Notes: generated by a model from the letters alone, not told the origin. A stretch of DNA of 64,000 bases from an uncultured Saprospiraceae bacterium (GCA_938015415.1 CALLPK010000029.1:1-64000); one strand, 5' to 3'; positions 6,894-16,194 are shown, counted from the stretch's first letter. Translations and numbers: made by a program.

Positions 6894-9761
6894 TTAGAGT
6901 TTCTCTTTCAAAAAATGTCCGGTATGAGATTTTTTTACTTTTAGAATACCTTCGGGTGTTCCCTGATAGACGAGATTTCCTCCGAGTTTACCACCGTTTG
7001 GCCCTAAATCTATTAGCCAGTCGGCACTTTTAATCACTTCCATATTATGTTCAACTACAAGAACGGTGTGTCCTTTATCGACGAGTGCATTTAATGCATC
7101 CAGGAGCTTACGAATATCATGAAAATGTAGACCTGTAGTTGGTTCGTCAAAAATAAAAAGGATTTTTTCTTTAGTATTTTCTTTATTTAAAAAGGAAGCT
7201 AGTTTGACTCGCTGTGCTTCACCGCCTGAGAGCGTACTCGAAGATTGCCCTAATTTAATATACCCGAGTCCGACATCGTTAAGTGGCGTAATTTTTTTGA
7301 CCACCTCTTTATTGTCGGCAAAGAAATCAATAGCTTCTTCAATACTGAGGTCCAGTATTTCAAAAATATTTTTACCTTTATAATTAACTTCTAATACCTC
7401 TGATTTAAAACGTTTTCCGTAGCAATCTTCGCATTGTAAACGCACGTCTGCTAAAAATTGCATCTCTACTACTTGTTCGCCTTCTCCTGTACAAGTTTCA
7501 CAGCGTCCACCTTCTACATTAAAAGAAAAATGTTTTGGTTTATACCCTCTGATTTTTGACAATTGCTGAGTAGCCATCAAGTTTCTAATCGCATCGTAAG
7601 CTTTGACGTAGGTGACCGGATTGGAACGGGAAGATTTTCCAATGGGATTTTGATTAATCATTTCGATCTTGGTAATCTTATTTAAATCCCCCGTAATTTT
7701 ATCGTGGTTTCCGGGAGCAGTGGTATAAGGTTCTCCCAATATTTTTTTAAGACCGGGGAATAAAATACTTTTTACCAAAGTCGTTTTACCACTACCAGAT
7801 ACCCCGCTGACCACGGTGAGTGTATTCAGTGGAAAGGTAACATCAATGTCTTTGAGGTTGTGTTGGCGTGCTCCTTTAATTTCAATTTTACCGTTGCCCT
7901 TTCTTCTTTTTTCTGGAATGGGAATCCGCATTCGATTACTCATATAAGCGGCCGTCAGGCTATCGGGTTCTTCTGTGTGAATCCGTTCGTAATTTCCGGC
8001 AAATACAACTTCCCCACCGTGAATACCTGCTTTGGGACCCATATCAATGAGGTAGTCTGCATTTTTTATAATATCCTCTTCGTGTTCTACTACGATCACT
8101 GTGTTACCCAAATCTCTTAATCTTTTTAAGACGGTGACGAGCCGACCTGTATCGCGGGGATGCAGCCCTACGCTGGGTTCGTCCAGAATATACATACTAC
8201 TAGTCAGATTACTACCGAGGGTTCTGGTAAGGTTGATCCGTTGTGTTTCGCCACCACTGAGGGTTGCAGAAACCCGGTTGAGTGTCAGGTAATTTAAGCC
8301 CACGTTTTGCATGAATTCCAGTCGATTATTTACTTCCAGCAAGAGACGTTTTGCAATGGTACTGTCGTGATCGTTTAATTTTAATTCTTTAAAGAAAAGA
8401 AGTAATTCATCGATCGGTAATTCCACCAGATCGGTAATTGGAGTACCTTCAATTTTTATGTACGTACTTTCCGGACGGAGGCGGGTACCTTCACAATCGG
8501 TACAGCTCGTACGACCCCGGTAGCGAGCCAGCATCACCCGATTCTGAATTTTGTACATTTTTTCCTGTAGTTCTGAAAAGTAAGCGTGAATCCCGTCGAA
8601 GTAGCTATTCCCTTTCCATAATAATTTTTTCTGAGGTTTAGATAATTCCGCGTAGGCGGTGTGGACCGGAAAATCAAAATGGTGCGCATTTTTTAATAAT
8701 TGATTGAGCCACATCTGTCCTTTTTCACCCCGCCAGCAAGCCACGGCACCATCGTAGACGGATAAGGACGAATTCGGAATTACTTTGTTTTCATCAATAC
8801 CCATTACCCGACCGAAACCCTCACAGGTTCGGCAAGCTCCAAATGAATTATTAAAATTGAATAACTGTGGAGTGGGATCTAAAAAAGTCATTCCATCCAG
8901 TTCAAACCGATTGTTAAAGGCTGTTGTTTTTTTGCCTATAATATCGACAATGGCATCTCCCTCACTTTCGTAGAAAGCGGTCAGGACGGAGTCGGCGATT
9001 CGTTTATTATTTTCTTCTTCTTTGGCATCGACCACGAAACGGTCAATGAGTACCAGAATATCTCTGGCTTGAAATTGTTCCACCGTCTTTTTTAAATCCA
9101 ATTTTTTTTCTTCCAACACATCCTGAATCTGGTGCAACGTATCGTCGAAGAAAATTCGGGTAAATCCTTTTTGCATCAGGAGTTCCAACTCTTTTTTTAG
9201 CGTTCGTTCCAGATATTTTTTTTGTAGAGGAATAAAGAGTTGAGCTTTGGTCCCTTTTTTAAAGGAGTTAATATAGTCTACTACATCGGCAACTTCGTGT
9301 CGTTTGACCAGGTTCCCAGAAATAGGAGAGTAGGTTTTTCCAATCCGGGCGTAAAGAAGTCTTAGATAGTCATAAATTTCGGTTAGTGATCCGACGGTTG
9401 AGCGGGCGTTGCGTGTACTAACTTTTTGTTCGATGGCAATGGCGGGACAAATACCTTTGATATAATCCACATCCGGCTTTTTCATTCGCATCAAAAACTG
9501 TCGGGCGTAAGAAGAAAGGCTCTCGACGTAGCGTCGCTGTCCCTCAGCATAGAGGGTATCCATTGTAATGGAGGACTTTCCTGATCCGGAGACGCCGGTT
9601 ACCACGACCAGTTTATTACGAGGAATGGTCAGGGAGACATTTTTGAGGTTATTCCCGTTAGCTCCTTTAATTTCAATGAACTGACTTATTTCTTGTCTTC
9701 GGGGTTTTGCAAGAATTCCGGAAGGAGATTTTTTTTTAGCAGGAGATTTTTTAACAGGCAT
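6894..9761 (-). CDS. uvrA: Excinuclease ABC subunit A
   Basis: DNA-damage recognition ATPase of nucleotide excision repair. It has two ABC ATPase modules with Walker A motifs GVSGSGKSS (residues 56-64) and GVSGSGKTT. The signature loops are LSGGETQRI and LSGGEAQRV, and the zinc-binding motifs are CRTC...CTDC and CETC...CEDC. The 955-residue length is normal for UvrA. The lysine-rich first 20 residues are an extension seen in several Bacteroidota. Convergent with the aquaporin gene across 118 bases, which hold only a weak 9-bp inverted pair (6782-6790 and 6875-6883). It is unrelated to the polysaccharide genes. Confidence 0.97.
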   Translation of the reverse strand: MPVKKSPAKKKSPSGILAKPRRQEISQFIEIKGANGNNLKNVSLTIPRNKLVVVTGVSGSGKSSITMDTLYAEGQRRYVESLSSYARQFLMRMKKPDVDYIKGICPAIAIEQKVSTRNARSTVGSLTEIYDYLRLLYARIGKTYSPISGNLVKRHEVADVVDYINSFKKGTKAQLFIPLQKKYLERTLKKELELLMQKGFTRIFFDDTLHQIQDVLEEKKLDLKKTVEQFQARDILVLIDRFVVDAKEEENNKRIADSVLTAFYESEGDAIVDIIGKKTTAFNNRFELDGMTFLDPTPQLFNFNNSFGACRTCEGFGRVMGIDENKVIPNSSLSVYDGAVACWRGEKGQMWLNQLLKNAHHFDFPVHTAYAELSKPQKKLLWKGNSYFDGIHAYFSELQEKMYKIQNRVMLARYRGRTSCTDCEGTRLRPESTYIKIEGTPITDLVELPIDELLLFFKELKLNDHDSTIAKRLLLEVNNRLEFMQNVGLNYLTLNRVSATLSGGETQRINLTRTLGSNLTSSMYILDEPSVGLHPRDTGRLVTVLKRLRDLGNTVIVVEHEEDIIKNADYLIDMGPKAGIHGGEVVFAGNYERIHTEEPDSLTAAYMSNRMRIPIPEKRRKGNGKIEIKGARQHNLKDIDVTFPLNTLTVVSGVSGSGKTTLVKSILFPGLKKILGEPYTTAPGNHDKITGDLNKITKIEMINQNPIGKSSRSNPVTYVKAYDAIRNLMATQQLSKIRGYKPKHFSFNVEGGRCETCTGEGEQVVEMQFLADVRLQCEDCYGKRFKSEVLEVNYKGKNIFEILDLSIEEAIDFFADNKEVVKKITPLNDVGLGYIKLGQSSSTLSGGEAQRVKLASFLNKENTKEKILFIFDEPTTGLHFHDIRKLLDALNALVDKGHTVLVVEHNMEVIKSADWLIDLGPNGGKLGGNLVYQGTPEGILKVKKSHTGHFLKEKL

Positions 9762-10198
9762 AGTATGTTTTTATTTCAGTACTCTGTAACTTTTAAGCAT
9801 TTTATCAGTCAAAGTAGGGGAATGGCAGAATAATTGTGTCTTTAATAAGGTAAGCGGTGTTATTTTACTTTAACGCGGTAAATTTAAAACATTTTGAGTT
9901 AAAAATAGTTGAAAAAAAAGATTTTTTGGAGATATTTTATAGAAATATTTTATCTTTCTGAAAAGCCATCTATTAAAACGAAATTGTTTAAGCCTATTAT
10001 TATAATTGTTCTGAAAAAAATCAGTTAATTTTATGTTAACGGCCTTTTAAATCGGGCAAACAATTAGAAAAAGGTATAATTTGGTCTTATAATTGGTTTA
10101 GAATAACCAGAATTTTATTTTCTCATCAAAAATTTTGTCTATAGCATAGTAACTTCTACACTTTATTTTAGTTTTCATTTATCGAAAAAAATATAGTT
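9762..10198. other. Divergent AT-rich intergenic region uvrA / sigma factor
   Basis: 437 bases without a supported gene. It must contain the divergent promoters for uvrA and the ECF sigma factor, but I see no perfect TAnnTTTG element on either strand. It is strongly AT-rich with several A and T runs; no repeat, tRNA or strong hairpin stands out. Confidence 0.6.
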
Positions 10199-10780
10199 AT
10201 GCAAGTTACCAAGCTCAGCGATCAGGAGTTGATCAACCAGTATATTAGTGGGAATGACCGCGCATTTGAAGTATTACTGGTAAGACACAAGCAAAAAATC
10301 TACACTTCCATTTATTTATTTGTCAAAGATCACGCTTTGGCCGAAGATATATTCCAGGAAGTATTTATCAAAATTATTGACACCTTACGAAAAGGTAAAT
10401 ACAACCACGAGGGCAAGTTTGTTCAGTGGGCGATGCGTATTTCTTACAATATGTGTGTGGATTACTTCCGACGTTCCAAGCGTCGTCCGAAAGTAACTCC
10501 TACGGAAGCTTTTGATATTTTTGATGTATTGCCAGTTAAAGAAGATAATGCCGAACAGATGATTATTCGTAGTCAGACCCACGATAAAGTGCGCAAACTA
10601 GTGGATATGCTTCCTCCGGAGCAGCGTGAAGTAGTTATTTTAAGACATTACGCTGATATGAGTTTCAAAGAAATTGCTCAACTAACCAGAGTAAGTATCA
10701 ACACGGCGCTGGGGAGAATGCGTTATGCGTTGATCAATATCCGCAAGATGGTCGAAGAAAAAGAGATTATACTACAGTAA
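10199..10780 (+). CDS. ECF-type RNA polymerase sigma factor
   Basis: A 193-residue sigma-70 family protein with region 2 (about 20-90: the LAEDIFQEVFIKI helix and the WAMRISYNMCVDYFRR DNA-melting segment). Region 4 (about 130-185) contains LPPEQREVVILRHYADMSF and a helix-turn-helix FKEIAQLTRVSINTALGRMR. No anti-sigma factor gene follows, unlike typical FecI-type pairs in this phylum, so control may be transcriptional. In Bacteroidota this subgroup (short linker, no partner) is often a general, highly expressed sigma factor; that reading is an inference. The ATG at 10199 gives the standard N-terminus (LSDQELINQYISGNDRAFE). Confidence 0.92.
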   Translation: MQVTKLSDQELINQYISGNDRAFEVLLVRHKQKIYTSIYLFVKDHALAEDIFQEVFIKIIDTLRKGKYNHEGKFVQWAMRISYNMCVDYFRRSKRRPKVTPTEAFDIFDVLPVKEDNAEQMIIRSQTHDKVRKLVDMLPPEQREVVILRHYADMSFKEIAQLTRVSINTALGRMRYALINIRKMVEEKEIILQ

Positions 10781-10841
10781 TTTAGTAGACTGTGTAATCT
10801 ATCCAAAATGTACTTAGGATAGTTGTTATCTTAAAATTTGT

Positions 10842-10918
10842 ATAACTACCATAAAAGAAGCGTGCCCGAATTTTTTTCAAAATCCAGGCACGCTTCCAAC
10901 CTTCTATGAGGTAGTTAT
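10842..10918. terminator. Nested double hairpin between convergent sigma factor and cysN genes
   Basis: The outer arms ATAACTACC (10842-10850) and GGTAGTTAT (10910-10918) are perfect complements. Inside them GAAGCGTGCC (10857-10866) and GGCACGCTTC (10887-10896) form a second perfect 10-bp stem, with a T7 run in its 20-base loop. Lying 61 bases after the sigma stop and 13 bases past the cysN stop, it would serve as a bidirectional terminator or mRNA end stabiliser. The U-run is in the loop, not after the stem, so it is not a textbook terminator. Confidence 0.6.
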
Positions 10919-10931
10919 GTCTCTGTTAAAA

Positions 10932-12188
10932 TCAGATAATCATTCCTGCGCCAACGGTCTCGTTGGTACCTTCATCGACCAGAATAACGCTACCTGTAAT
11001 TCGATTTTTGCGATAAGCATCGACGAATAGCGGTTTTGTGATTCTTAACGTAACCCGGCCAATATCATTCATCTTGATTTCTTTATTTTCAAGATCCCGG
11101 TGCAAGGTATTGATGTCCAATCGGTATTTAATGTCCTTAATCATACAACGTGCTTCTTGCGTAGTGTGCATGATGGTATATTTGCCGTTAGAAATCAGTG
11201 GTCGTTCGTTAAACCAGCTAATCATAATATCCATATCCTGAGTAACTTCTGGTTGATTATTTACCCGTACGATCATATCTCCCCGACTGATATCAATATT
11301 ATCTTCCAGGAGAACCGTTACGGACATCGGAGGGAAAGCTTCTTCCAATTCTCCGTCAAAACTGTCAATCTTTTTAATTTTTGAAGTAAAGCCAGAAGGT
11401 AGAACAATGATATCATCTCCTTTTTTCATGATTCCTCCTGCTACCCGACCAGCGTAGCCACGGTAATCGTGGTGCTCATCGGTATTGGGGCGAACAACAT
11501 ATTGTACCGGAAATCTAGGATCAATAAAATTATAATCACTCGCAATGTGAACATTCTCCAGATAGTACATGAGGGTAGAACCATCGTACCAGTCCATTTT
11601 TTCTGAACGGTGAACTACATTGTCGCCTTTGAGGGCAGAAATAGGAATAAAATGCACATCCTTTACGTCCAGTTTAGCGGCAAATTTTTCGAAATCTTCC
11701 TTGATGCCTTCATAAACATCTTCGCTATAATCTACCAGATCCATCTTGTTAATACAAACGACTAAGTGAGGAATTTGTAAAAGCGAGGCGATAATTGCGT
11801 GGCGGCGAGTCTGCTCAACTACGCCATTACGTGCGTCTACCAGTACGAGGGCTACGTTAGCCGTCGAAGCACCCGTTACCATGTTACGCGTATACTGAAT
11901 ATGACCCGGTGTATCCGCAATAATAAATTTCCTTTTGGGCGTTGCGAAGTAACGGTACGCAACGTCGATGGTAATCCCTTGTTCACGCTCCGACTTTAGT
12001 CCGTCCGTTAATAAGGCGAGGTTTACTTCACTTTCCCCTCGTCTGAGGCTACTGGCTTCAATTTGTTCCATTTGATCCTGAAAGATCGATTTGGAATCAT
12101 AAAGCATTCGTCCGATGAGGGTACTTTTTCCGTCGTCGACGCTACCAGCAGTGGTAAAGCGGCATAGTTCTGAAGATTGGTAATCCAT
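10932..12188 (-). CDS. cysN: Sulfate adenylyltransferase, GTPase subunit CysN
   Basis: Regulatory GTPase of ATP sulfurylase (CysDN), which couples GTP hydrolysis to APS formation from ATP and sulfate. G-domain motifs are GSVDDGKST (15-23), DTPGH (92-96) and NKMD (147-150), followed by EF-Tu-like beta-barrel domains. At 418 residues it is CysN alone; there is no fused CysC kinase, which is encoded separately at 13320. It is last in the cysC-cysD-cysN order, 226 bases after cysD, with a long inverted repeat between them. Beside a locus rich in sulfotransferases it probably serves PAPS supply for polysaccharide sulfation. No PAPS reductase or sulfite reductase gene is in the window. Confidence 0.96.
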   Translation of the reverse strand: MDYQSSELCRFTTAGSVDDGKSTLIGRMLYDSKSIFQDQMEQIEASSLRRGESEVNLALLTDGLKSEREQGITIDVAYRYFATPKRKFIIADTPGHIQYTRNMVTGASTANVALVLVDARNGVVEQTRRHAIIASLLQIPHLVVCINKMDLVDYSEDVYEGIKEDFEKFAAKLDVKDVHFIPISALKGDNVVHRSEKMDWYDGSTLMYYLENVHIASDYNFIDPRFPVQYVVRPNTDEHHDYRGYAGRVAGGIMKKGDDIIVLPSGFTSKIKKIDSFDGELEEAFPPMSVTVLLEDNIDISRGDMIVRVNNQPEVTQDMDIMISWFNERPLISNGKYTIMHTTQEARCMIKDIKYRLDINTLHRDLENKEIKMNDIGRVTLRITKPLFVDAYRKNRITGSVILVDEGTNETVGAGMII

Positions 12189-12197
12189 GTTTTAAAG

Positions 12198-12408
12198 CTT
12201 GTTGGCCTGTTGGTTATTAGCTTGTTGGCTGCTCTTCTATCGTATCTAAAGCAGATTTTTTACTTACTAATAACTATTGGCGATTTTTAATTTTGATCAG
12301 TTAAATTAATCGATAGCTGTTCTTATTGTTGAATTTTAAATATAGAGGATGCTACCTTATTTATGATAGAAGAGGGCCAACTAGCCAAAAGCTAACAGGC
12401 CAACTGAC
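12198..12408. repeat. 44-bp inverted repeat in the cysD-cysN gap
   Basis: The arm at 12198-12241 (containing GTTGGCCTGTTGG and GCTCTTCTATC) matches the reverse complement of 12365-12408 (GATAGAAGAG, AACAGGCCAAC) with few mismatches, around a loop of about 120 bases. The arms are built from repeated words like TTGGCC, much as the other intergenic arrays in this window are built from GGATTAG. In RNA it would form a long hairpin that could protect cysCD mRNA or reduce cysN transcription. Confidence 0.7.
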
Positions 12409-12414
12409 ATAACT

Positions 12415-13317
12415 CTAAAAGTATCCTTTCTTCTTCCGATCCTCCATCGCTGTTTCACTTCGCTTATCATCCGTTCTTCCTCCCCGCTCTGTCATTCGGG
12501 TGGTAGCTACCTCTTCGATAATATCTTCGGTAGTGGTCGCATTCGAAGGCCAGACTCCGGTGCAAGTCATATCTCCGATGGTACGACAACGGACCATCAT
12601 ATTTTTGACTACTTCACCAGGTTTTTTCTGGATAAAGTCACAATCGGCGAGTAGTACACCATCCCGTTCAAAAACATCTCTTTTGTGAGCGTAGTAGAGG
12701 CTAGGTAGTTCTACTTTTTCCATCGCCAGATATTGCCAGACATCTAATTCTGTCCAGTTACTGATGGGGAAAACCCGGAAGTGTTCGCCGTATTGCTTCT
12801 TAGCGTTAAAGAGATTCCAGAGCTCAGGACGTTGATTTTTTGGATCCCATTGTCCGAATTCGTCCCGGTGAGAGAAAAAGCGTTCTTTTGCCCGCGCTTT
12901 TTCTTCGTCCCGACGGGCACCACCAAGAGCTGCATCATACTTTCCTTTTTCGAGAGCTTCCAGTAACGCGACCGTTTGTAGTCCGTTTCGGCTGGCATTT
13001 ACCCCTTTTTCTTCTACGACCATTCCTTTGTCGATAGCTTCCTGTACCGAACCTACGATAAGTCTGGCGCCTGTTTTCTTAACCAGTGCATCGCGGTAAG
13101 CGATCGTTTCATCAAAATTATGACCCGTGTCAATATGTAGTAGTGGAAAGGGAATTTTTCCGGGATAAAAGGCCTTTTGGGCCAGATAAACCATAAGGAT
13201 AGAATCCTTGCCTCCGGAAAACATGAGTACTGGGTTTTCAAATTGTGAAGCTACTTCCCGAAGGATGAAAATAGACTCAGATTCGAGTTCTTTGAGGTGG
13301 TTAAGTTGATAATCCAT
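12415..13317 (-). CDS. cysD: Sulfate adenylyltransferase, small subunit CysD
   Basis: Catalytic subunit of ATP sulfurylase, making APS from ATP and sulfate. The PP-loop SGGKDS is at residues 34-39 and the downstream family block ALGGARRDEEKARAKER is intact. The 300-residue length is typical, and the C-terminal GGRTDDKRSETAMEDRKKKGYF-type ending is characteristic of CysD. It starts two bases after the cysC stop, so translation is probably coupled. It works with CysN as a heterodimer in the cytoplasm. Confidence 0.96.
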   Translation of the reverse strand: MDYQLNHLKELESESIFILREVASQFENPVLMFSGGKDSILMVYLAQKAFYPGKIPFPLLHIDTGHNFDETIAYRDALVKKTGARLIVGSVQEAIDKGMVVEEKGVNASRNGLQTVALLEALEKGKYDAALGGARRDEEKARAKERFFSHRDEFGQWDPKNQRPELWNLFNAKKQYGEHFRVFPISNWTELDVWQYLAMEKVELPSLYYAHKRDVFERDGVLLADCDFIQKKPGEVVKNMMVRCRTIGDMTCTGVWPSNATTTEDIIEEVATTRMTERGGRTDDKRSETAMEDRKKKGYF

Positions 13318-13319
13318 TA

Positions 13320-13922
13320 TTATTCTTTATATTTTAAAATGGGATTTACATAATTGAAAATCTGTTCAACGCTCTCCTCTAGGGAAAGTTGATCAGTTTT
13401 TATTTCGATGGCCGGGTTAATTGGAGGTTCGTAAGGAGAATCAATACCAGTAAAACCTTTAATGATGCCTTTACGGGCCTTTTGGTAAAGGCCCTTAACG
13501 TCTCTTTGCTCACAAACTTCGATTGGAGCGTTGATATAAATTTCGATAAAATCTTCCGCTCCGATAATTTCTTTGGCAAAATTACGAATTTCTACGGTAG
13601 GGCTAATAAAAGAATTTAAAGTAATAACTCCACTGTTAAGATATAGCTTGCCAATTTCAGCAATTCGGCGGATATTTTCCTGCCGGTCTTCCAGTGAAAA
13701 GCCGAGGTTACTATTGATACCAGAACGAATATTATCGCCATCAAGTACCTGGGCAAAATATCCGCTGTTGTGTAATTTACGCTCTAAAGCTTCTGCGATG
13801 GTACTTTTGCCGCTGCCAGAGAGTCCCGTTAGCCACAATACTTTACTACGCTGTTGCAGGCGTTGCTCCCGATCTGCCTTTGTAAGCAGGCGATCAAAAA
13901 TAGGATGTATATGATTTTTCAA
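13320..13922 (-). CDS. cysC: Adenylylsulfate kinase CysC (TTG start)
   Basis: Phosphorylates APS to PAPS, the donor used by sulfotransferases. The P-loop GLSGSGKST is at residues 33-41, and the APS-binding blocks LDGDNIRSGINSNLGFS and the FISP region are present. Length 200 fits a free-standing CysC. The family N-terminus (HPIFDRLL) starts directly after a TTG codon at 13922-13920. An in-frame stop lies five codons upstream and there is no ATG, so TTG is the likely start. First intact gene of cysC-cysD-cysN, preceded by a frameshifted DUF2061 gene. In many Bacteroidota, DUF2061 genes sit next to cysC, which supports the grouping. Confidence 0.94.
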   Translation of the reverse strand: MKNHIHPIFDRLLTKADREQRLQQRSKVLWLTGLSGSGKSTIAEALERKLHNSGYFAQVLDGDNIRSGINSNLGFSLEDRQENIRRIAEIGKLYLNSGVITLNSFISPTVEIRNFAKEIIGAEDFIEIYINAPIEVCEQRDVKGLYQKARKGIIKGFTGIDSPYEPPINPAIEIKTDQLSLEESVEQIFNYVNPILKYKE

Positions 13923-13981
13923 ATTATATTTTGTTTAATTTTAGTAGAGATAGAAATTGTTTTTCAATTTCGACTCCTTTA

Positions 13982-14219
13982 TCAACATTTTTTTGATGGT
14001 GCCATGTGTAGCCAGTTGTAAGCTCTTTCGTGAGAATAATAATAATAAATAACCGGTTTGATTAAGGGTTCTGCGATGGCTACCATAGATGATGTTCTAG
14101 CACGTCGTCACATTCAGAATTACTATAATTAAGTGAGCCAAAGTGAAGGTAGTAGCACTGGCGATGAATCTCCAAGAAATCGCTTTCAGGATGCTTCTAC
14201 TTCTAGATTCTTTAATCAT
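13982..14219 (-). pseudogene. Frameshifted DUF2061 small membrane protein gene
   Basis: From ATG at 14219 the minus strand reads MIKESRSRSILKAISWRFIA and on through a hydrophobic stretch to a stop at 14097-14099 (40 residues). A different frame, entered near 14101, continues as MVAIAEPLIKPVIYYYYSHE, then RAYNWLHMAPSKKC, to a stop at 13982. Together they match the two halves of DUF2061 proteins (SILKAISWR start; E..KP..YY.HER end), which are often beside cysC. A single-base change near 14100 joins them. A third frame across an A7 run at about 13990 stays open to 13924, so the original end may have been longer. This could be gene decay or an assembly indel. A 7-bp hairpin (13953-13971) lies in the tail. 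The rest of 13923-14400 is divergent promoter space for the cys genes and wzi. Confidence 0.7.
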
Positions 14220-14301
14220 AGTTTCTAAATTTTGAGGTACAAAGGTCTCTATTTTATATGAAATAGCAAAGTATCTCGAATATTAGTAAGAATAAGTTTG
14301 G

Positions 14302-14309
14302 TAACTTTG
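14302..14309 (+). promoter_or_regulatory. Candidate -7 element (TAACTTTG) for the wzi gene
   Basis: TAACTTTG matches the Bacteroidota -7 consensus TAnnTTTG exactly and lies 92 bases before the wzi start. No clear -33 TTTG is found at 19-21 bases upstream, so the promoter is incomplete by sequence. It sits in the divergent region between the cys genes and wzi. Confidence 0.4.
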
Positions 14310-14400
14310 TTCTCTGCTGAATTTTTTTGAGTTCAAATATCCATATAAAAGCGCCAGAAATCCATGTGTTCGAAAGTCTAATTTTACAAAATTAAAATAA

Positions 14401-16182
14401 ATGAGAATACTACTACTTTTATGTTTTTTAAGTATTATGAATCCTCTGTTGGGTCAGAAAACTGGATTGCCGTTGGGGAATGAGGCATATCATATTATGG
14501 ATCGGCTGGAAATTAAAACAGGCTTAGTACCTGATTTTCATTCCTCCCTCAAATATCACCTGAGAGAGGATGTGGTGAATTTTGCATTGCAGGTAGATAC
14601 TGCCAGGACAATACTTAGTATCAAAGACCGAAGGGATTTATTCTATATCTACCGAGATAATAACGAAGCGTTTATCAGAGGAAATACCATTCAATATGAT
14701 GTTGAGCCGGAAAAAATATATACAGATAGTAGCAAAACTTTTTATACCATTAAAGACAAAACGGTTAGTGAAAACGAAGAGAGTCCTTATTACTTTCTAA
14801 GTAAAAAACCAATATTAAAGCACTTCTATAAAACGCCTGCTAATTTTTGGGAATTGGATCGAGAAAGTTTTTACCTTCGAGTTAATCCAATTATTAATGG
14901 AAAAGCTTTTGCTACCAAGGACGACGATTTTTTATTTCTCAATCAGAGAGGTATAGAAATACGAGGAGGAATTGATAGTAAAGTATTTTTTCATACCAGT
15001 ATCTTAGAATCACAAGCCAGGTTTGCGAATTATGTAAGGGATCAAATTGCTGAGGATAAGGCAGTGCCCGGTGCAGGATTTTTTAAAAATTATAATAGTA
15101 GAATAATAAATGTAACCGATGCTCATGACTTTTTACTCGCTCAAGGATACATAGGATTTAATATTTCAAAGCATGTATATGCCCAGTTTGGGCACGGGCG
15201 AAATTTTATTGGTGATGGATATCGTTCTATGTTTTTATCAGATTTCGGGAACAATTATCTGTATTTAAAGCTAAATGCACGGATCTGGAAATTTCATTAT
15301 CAGAGTTTGTTTGCTGAACTCAATTCTTTGGGAGCACGCAATTTACCGGGCAATCAGTTAATCCCAAAGAAATATACTGCGATGCATCATTTGAGTTATA
15401 ACCTAACCAAAAACCTGAATGTTGGTTTCTTCGAAGCAGTGATTTTTAACCGAAATAATAATTTTGAACTTCAATATCTTAACCCGATTATTTTGTATCG
15501 AACCGTTGAAGGTGCCTTGGGGAGTCCGGATAATGCCTTTATAGGAACTAATTTTAAATGGAATCTCCTTAATCACTTTCAACTCTATGGTCAGCTGATA
15601 CTTGATGAATTTAAATTTAACGAACTCTTTGTGGAAAAACGCGGCTGGTGGGCCAATAAATATGGTATTCAGCTAGGGGTAAAATATATTAATATGCTGG
15701 GAATTGACCACTTAGATGGACAAATCGAATATAATTCAGCTCGGCCTTACACGTATACACACCGAGACAGCTCTTCTAGTTATACCCACTATAATCAACC
15801 GCTAGCGCATCCTTTAGGAGCTAATTTCAGAGAGATAGTTTTTCGTCTTCGCTACCAGGCTGGCAAAAAATGGTTAATAAAACCAAGGATGATTTATATG
15901 GTTTACGGGGAAGATCCACGTAACCAAAACTGGGGAGGAGATTTATTGATCCAAAATACTACCAGAGTAATGGATTTTGGGAATGAAAACGGTCAGGGAA
16001 TAAAAACAAAAACCTTAATTGGTGGTTTTGATATTAGTTACGAACTACGGCATAATCTAAACTTTGATTTTCACTATTTTTACCGCAACAAAAATTCGGA
16101 ACGAAATAGCCTTGATTTGACCACTAGTTATTTTGGAGGAGGAATTCGTTTAAACTTTGCGAATCGAAATTTAGATTTTTAA
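14401..16182 (+). CDS. Wzi-family capsule assembly outer-membrane protein
   Basis: Outer-membrane beta-barrel protein of 593 residues. A signal peptide of about 18 residues ends in PLLGQ. The remainder is rich in alternating aromatic/polar strands (for example LNARIWKFHYQSLFAELNS and the C-terminal strand IRLNFANRNLDF ending in Phe). The pattern GHGRNFIGDGYRSMFLSDFG is the conserved heart of the capsule-assembly Wzi family in Bacteroidota. Known Wzi is a lectin-like barrel that anchors capsule to the cell surface. It is the first plus-strand gene of the locus and is followed 12 bases later by a UDP-sugar dehydrogenase, so the two are probably co-transcribed. Strong family match; ligand unknown. 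Confidence 0.88.
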   Translation: MRILLLLCFLSIMNPLLGQKTGLPLGNEAYHIMDRLEIKTGLVPDFHSSLKYHLREDVVNFALQVDTARTILSIKDRRDLFYIYRDNNEAFIRGNTIQYDVEPEKIYTDSSKTFYTIKDKTVSENEESPYYFLSKKPILKHFYKTPANFWELDRESFYLRVNPIINGKAFATKDDDFLFLNQRGIEIRGGIDSKVFFHTSILESQARFANYVRDQIAEDKAVPGAGFFKNYNSRIINVTDAHDFLLAQGYIGFNISKHVYAQFGHGRNFIGDGYRSMFLSDFGNNYLYLKLNARIWKFHYQSLFAELNSLGARNLPGNQLIPKKYTAMHHLSYNLTKNLNVGFFEAVIFNRNNNFELQYLNPIILYRTVEGALGSPDNAFIGTNFKWNLLNHFQLYGQLILDEFKFNELFVEKRGWWANKYGIQLGVKYINMLGIDHLDGQIEYNSARPYTYTHRDSSSSYTHYNQPLAHPLGANFREIVFRLRYQAGKKWLIKPRMIYMVYGEDPRNQNWGGDLLIQNTTRVMDFGNENGQGIKTKTLIGGFDISYELRHNLNFDFHYFYRNKNSERNSLDLTTSYFGGGIRLNFANRNLDF

Positions 16183-16194
16183 CTAGTTAAATTT

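Noticed and set aside
8101-8292. Plus-strand open frames inside uvrA and other long genes
   Set aside because: They are antisense to a well-conserved gene and have no family features.
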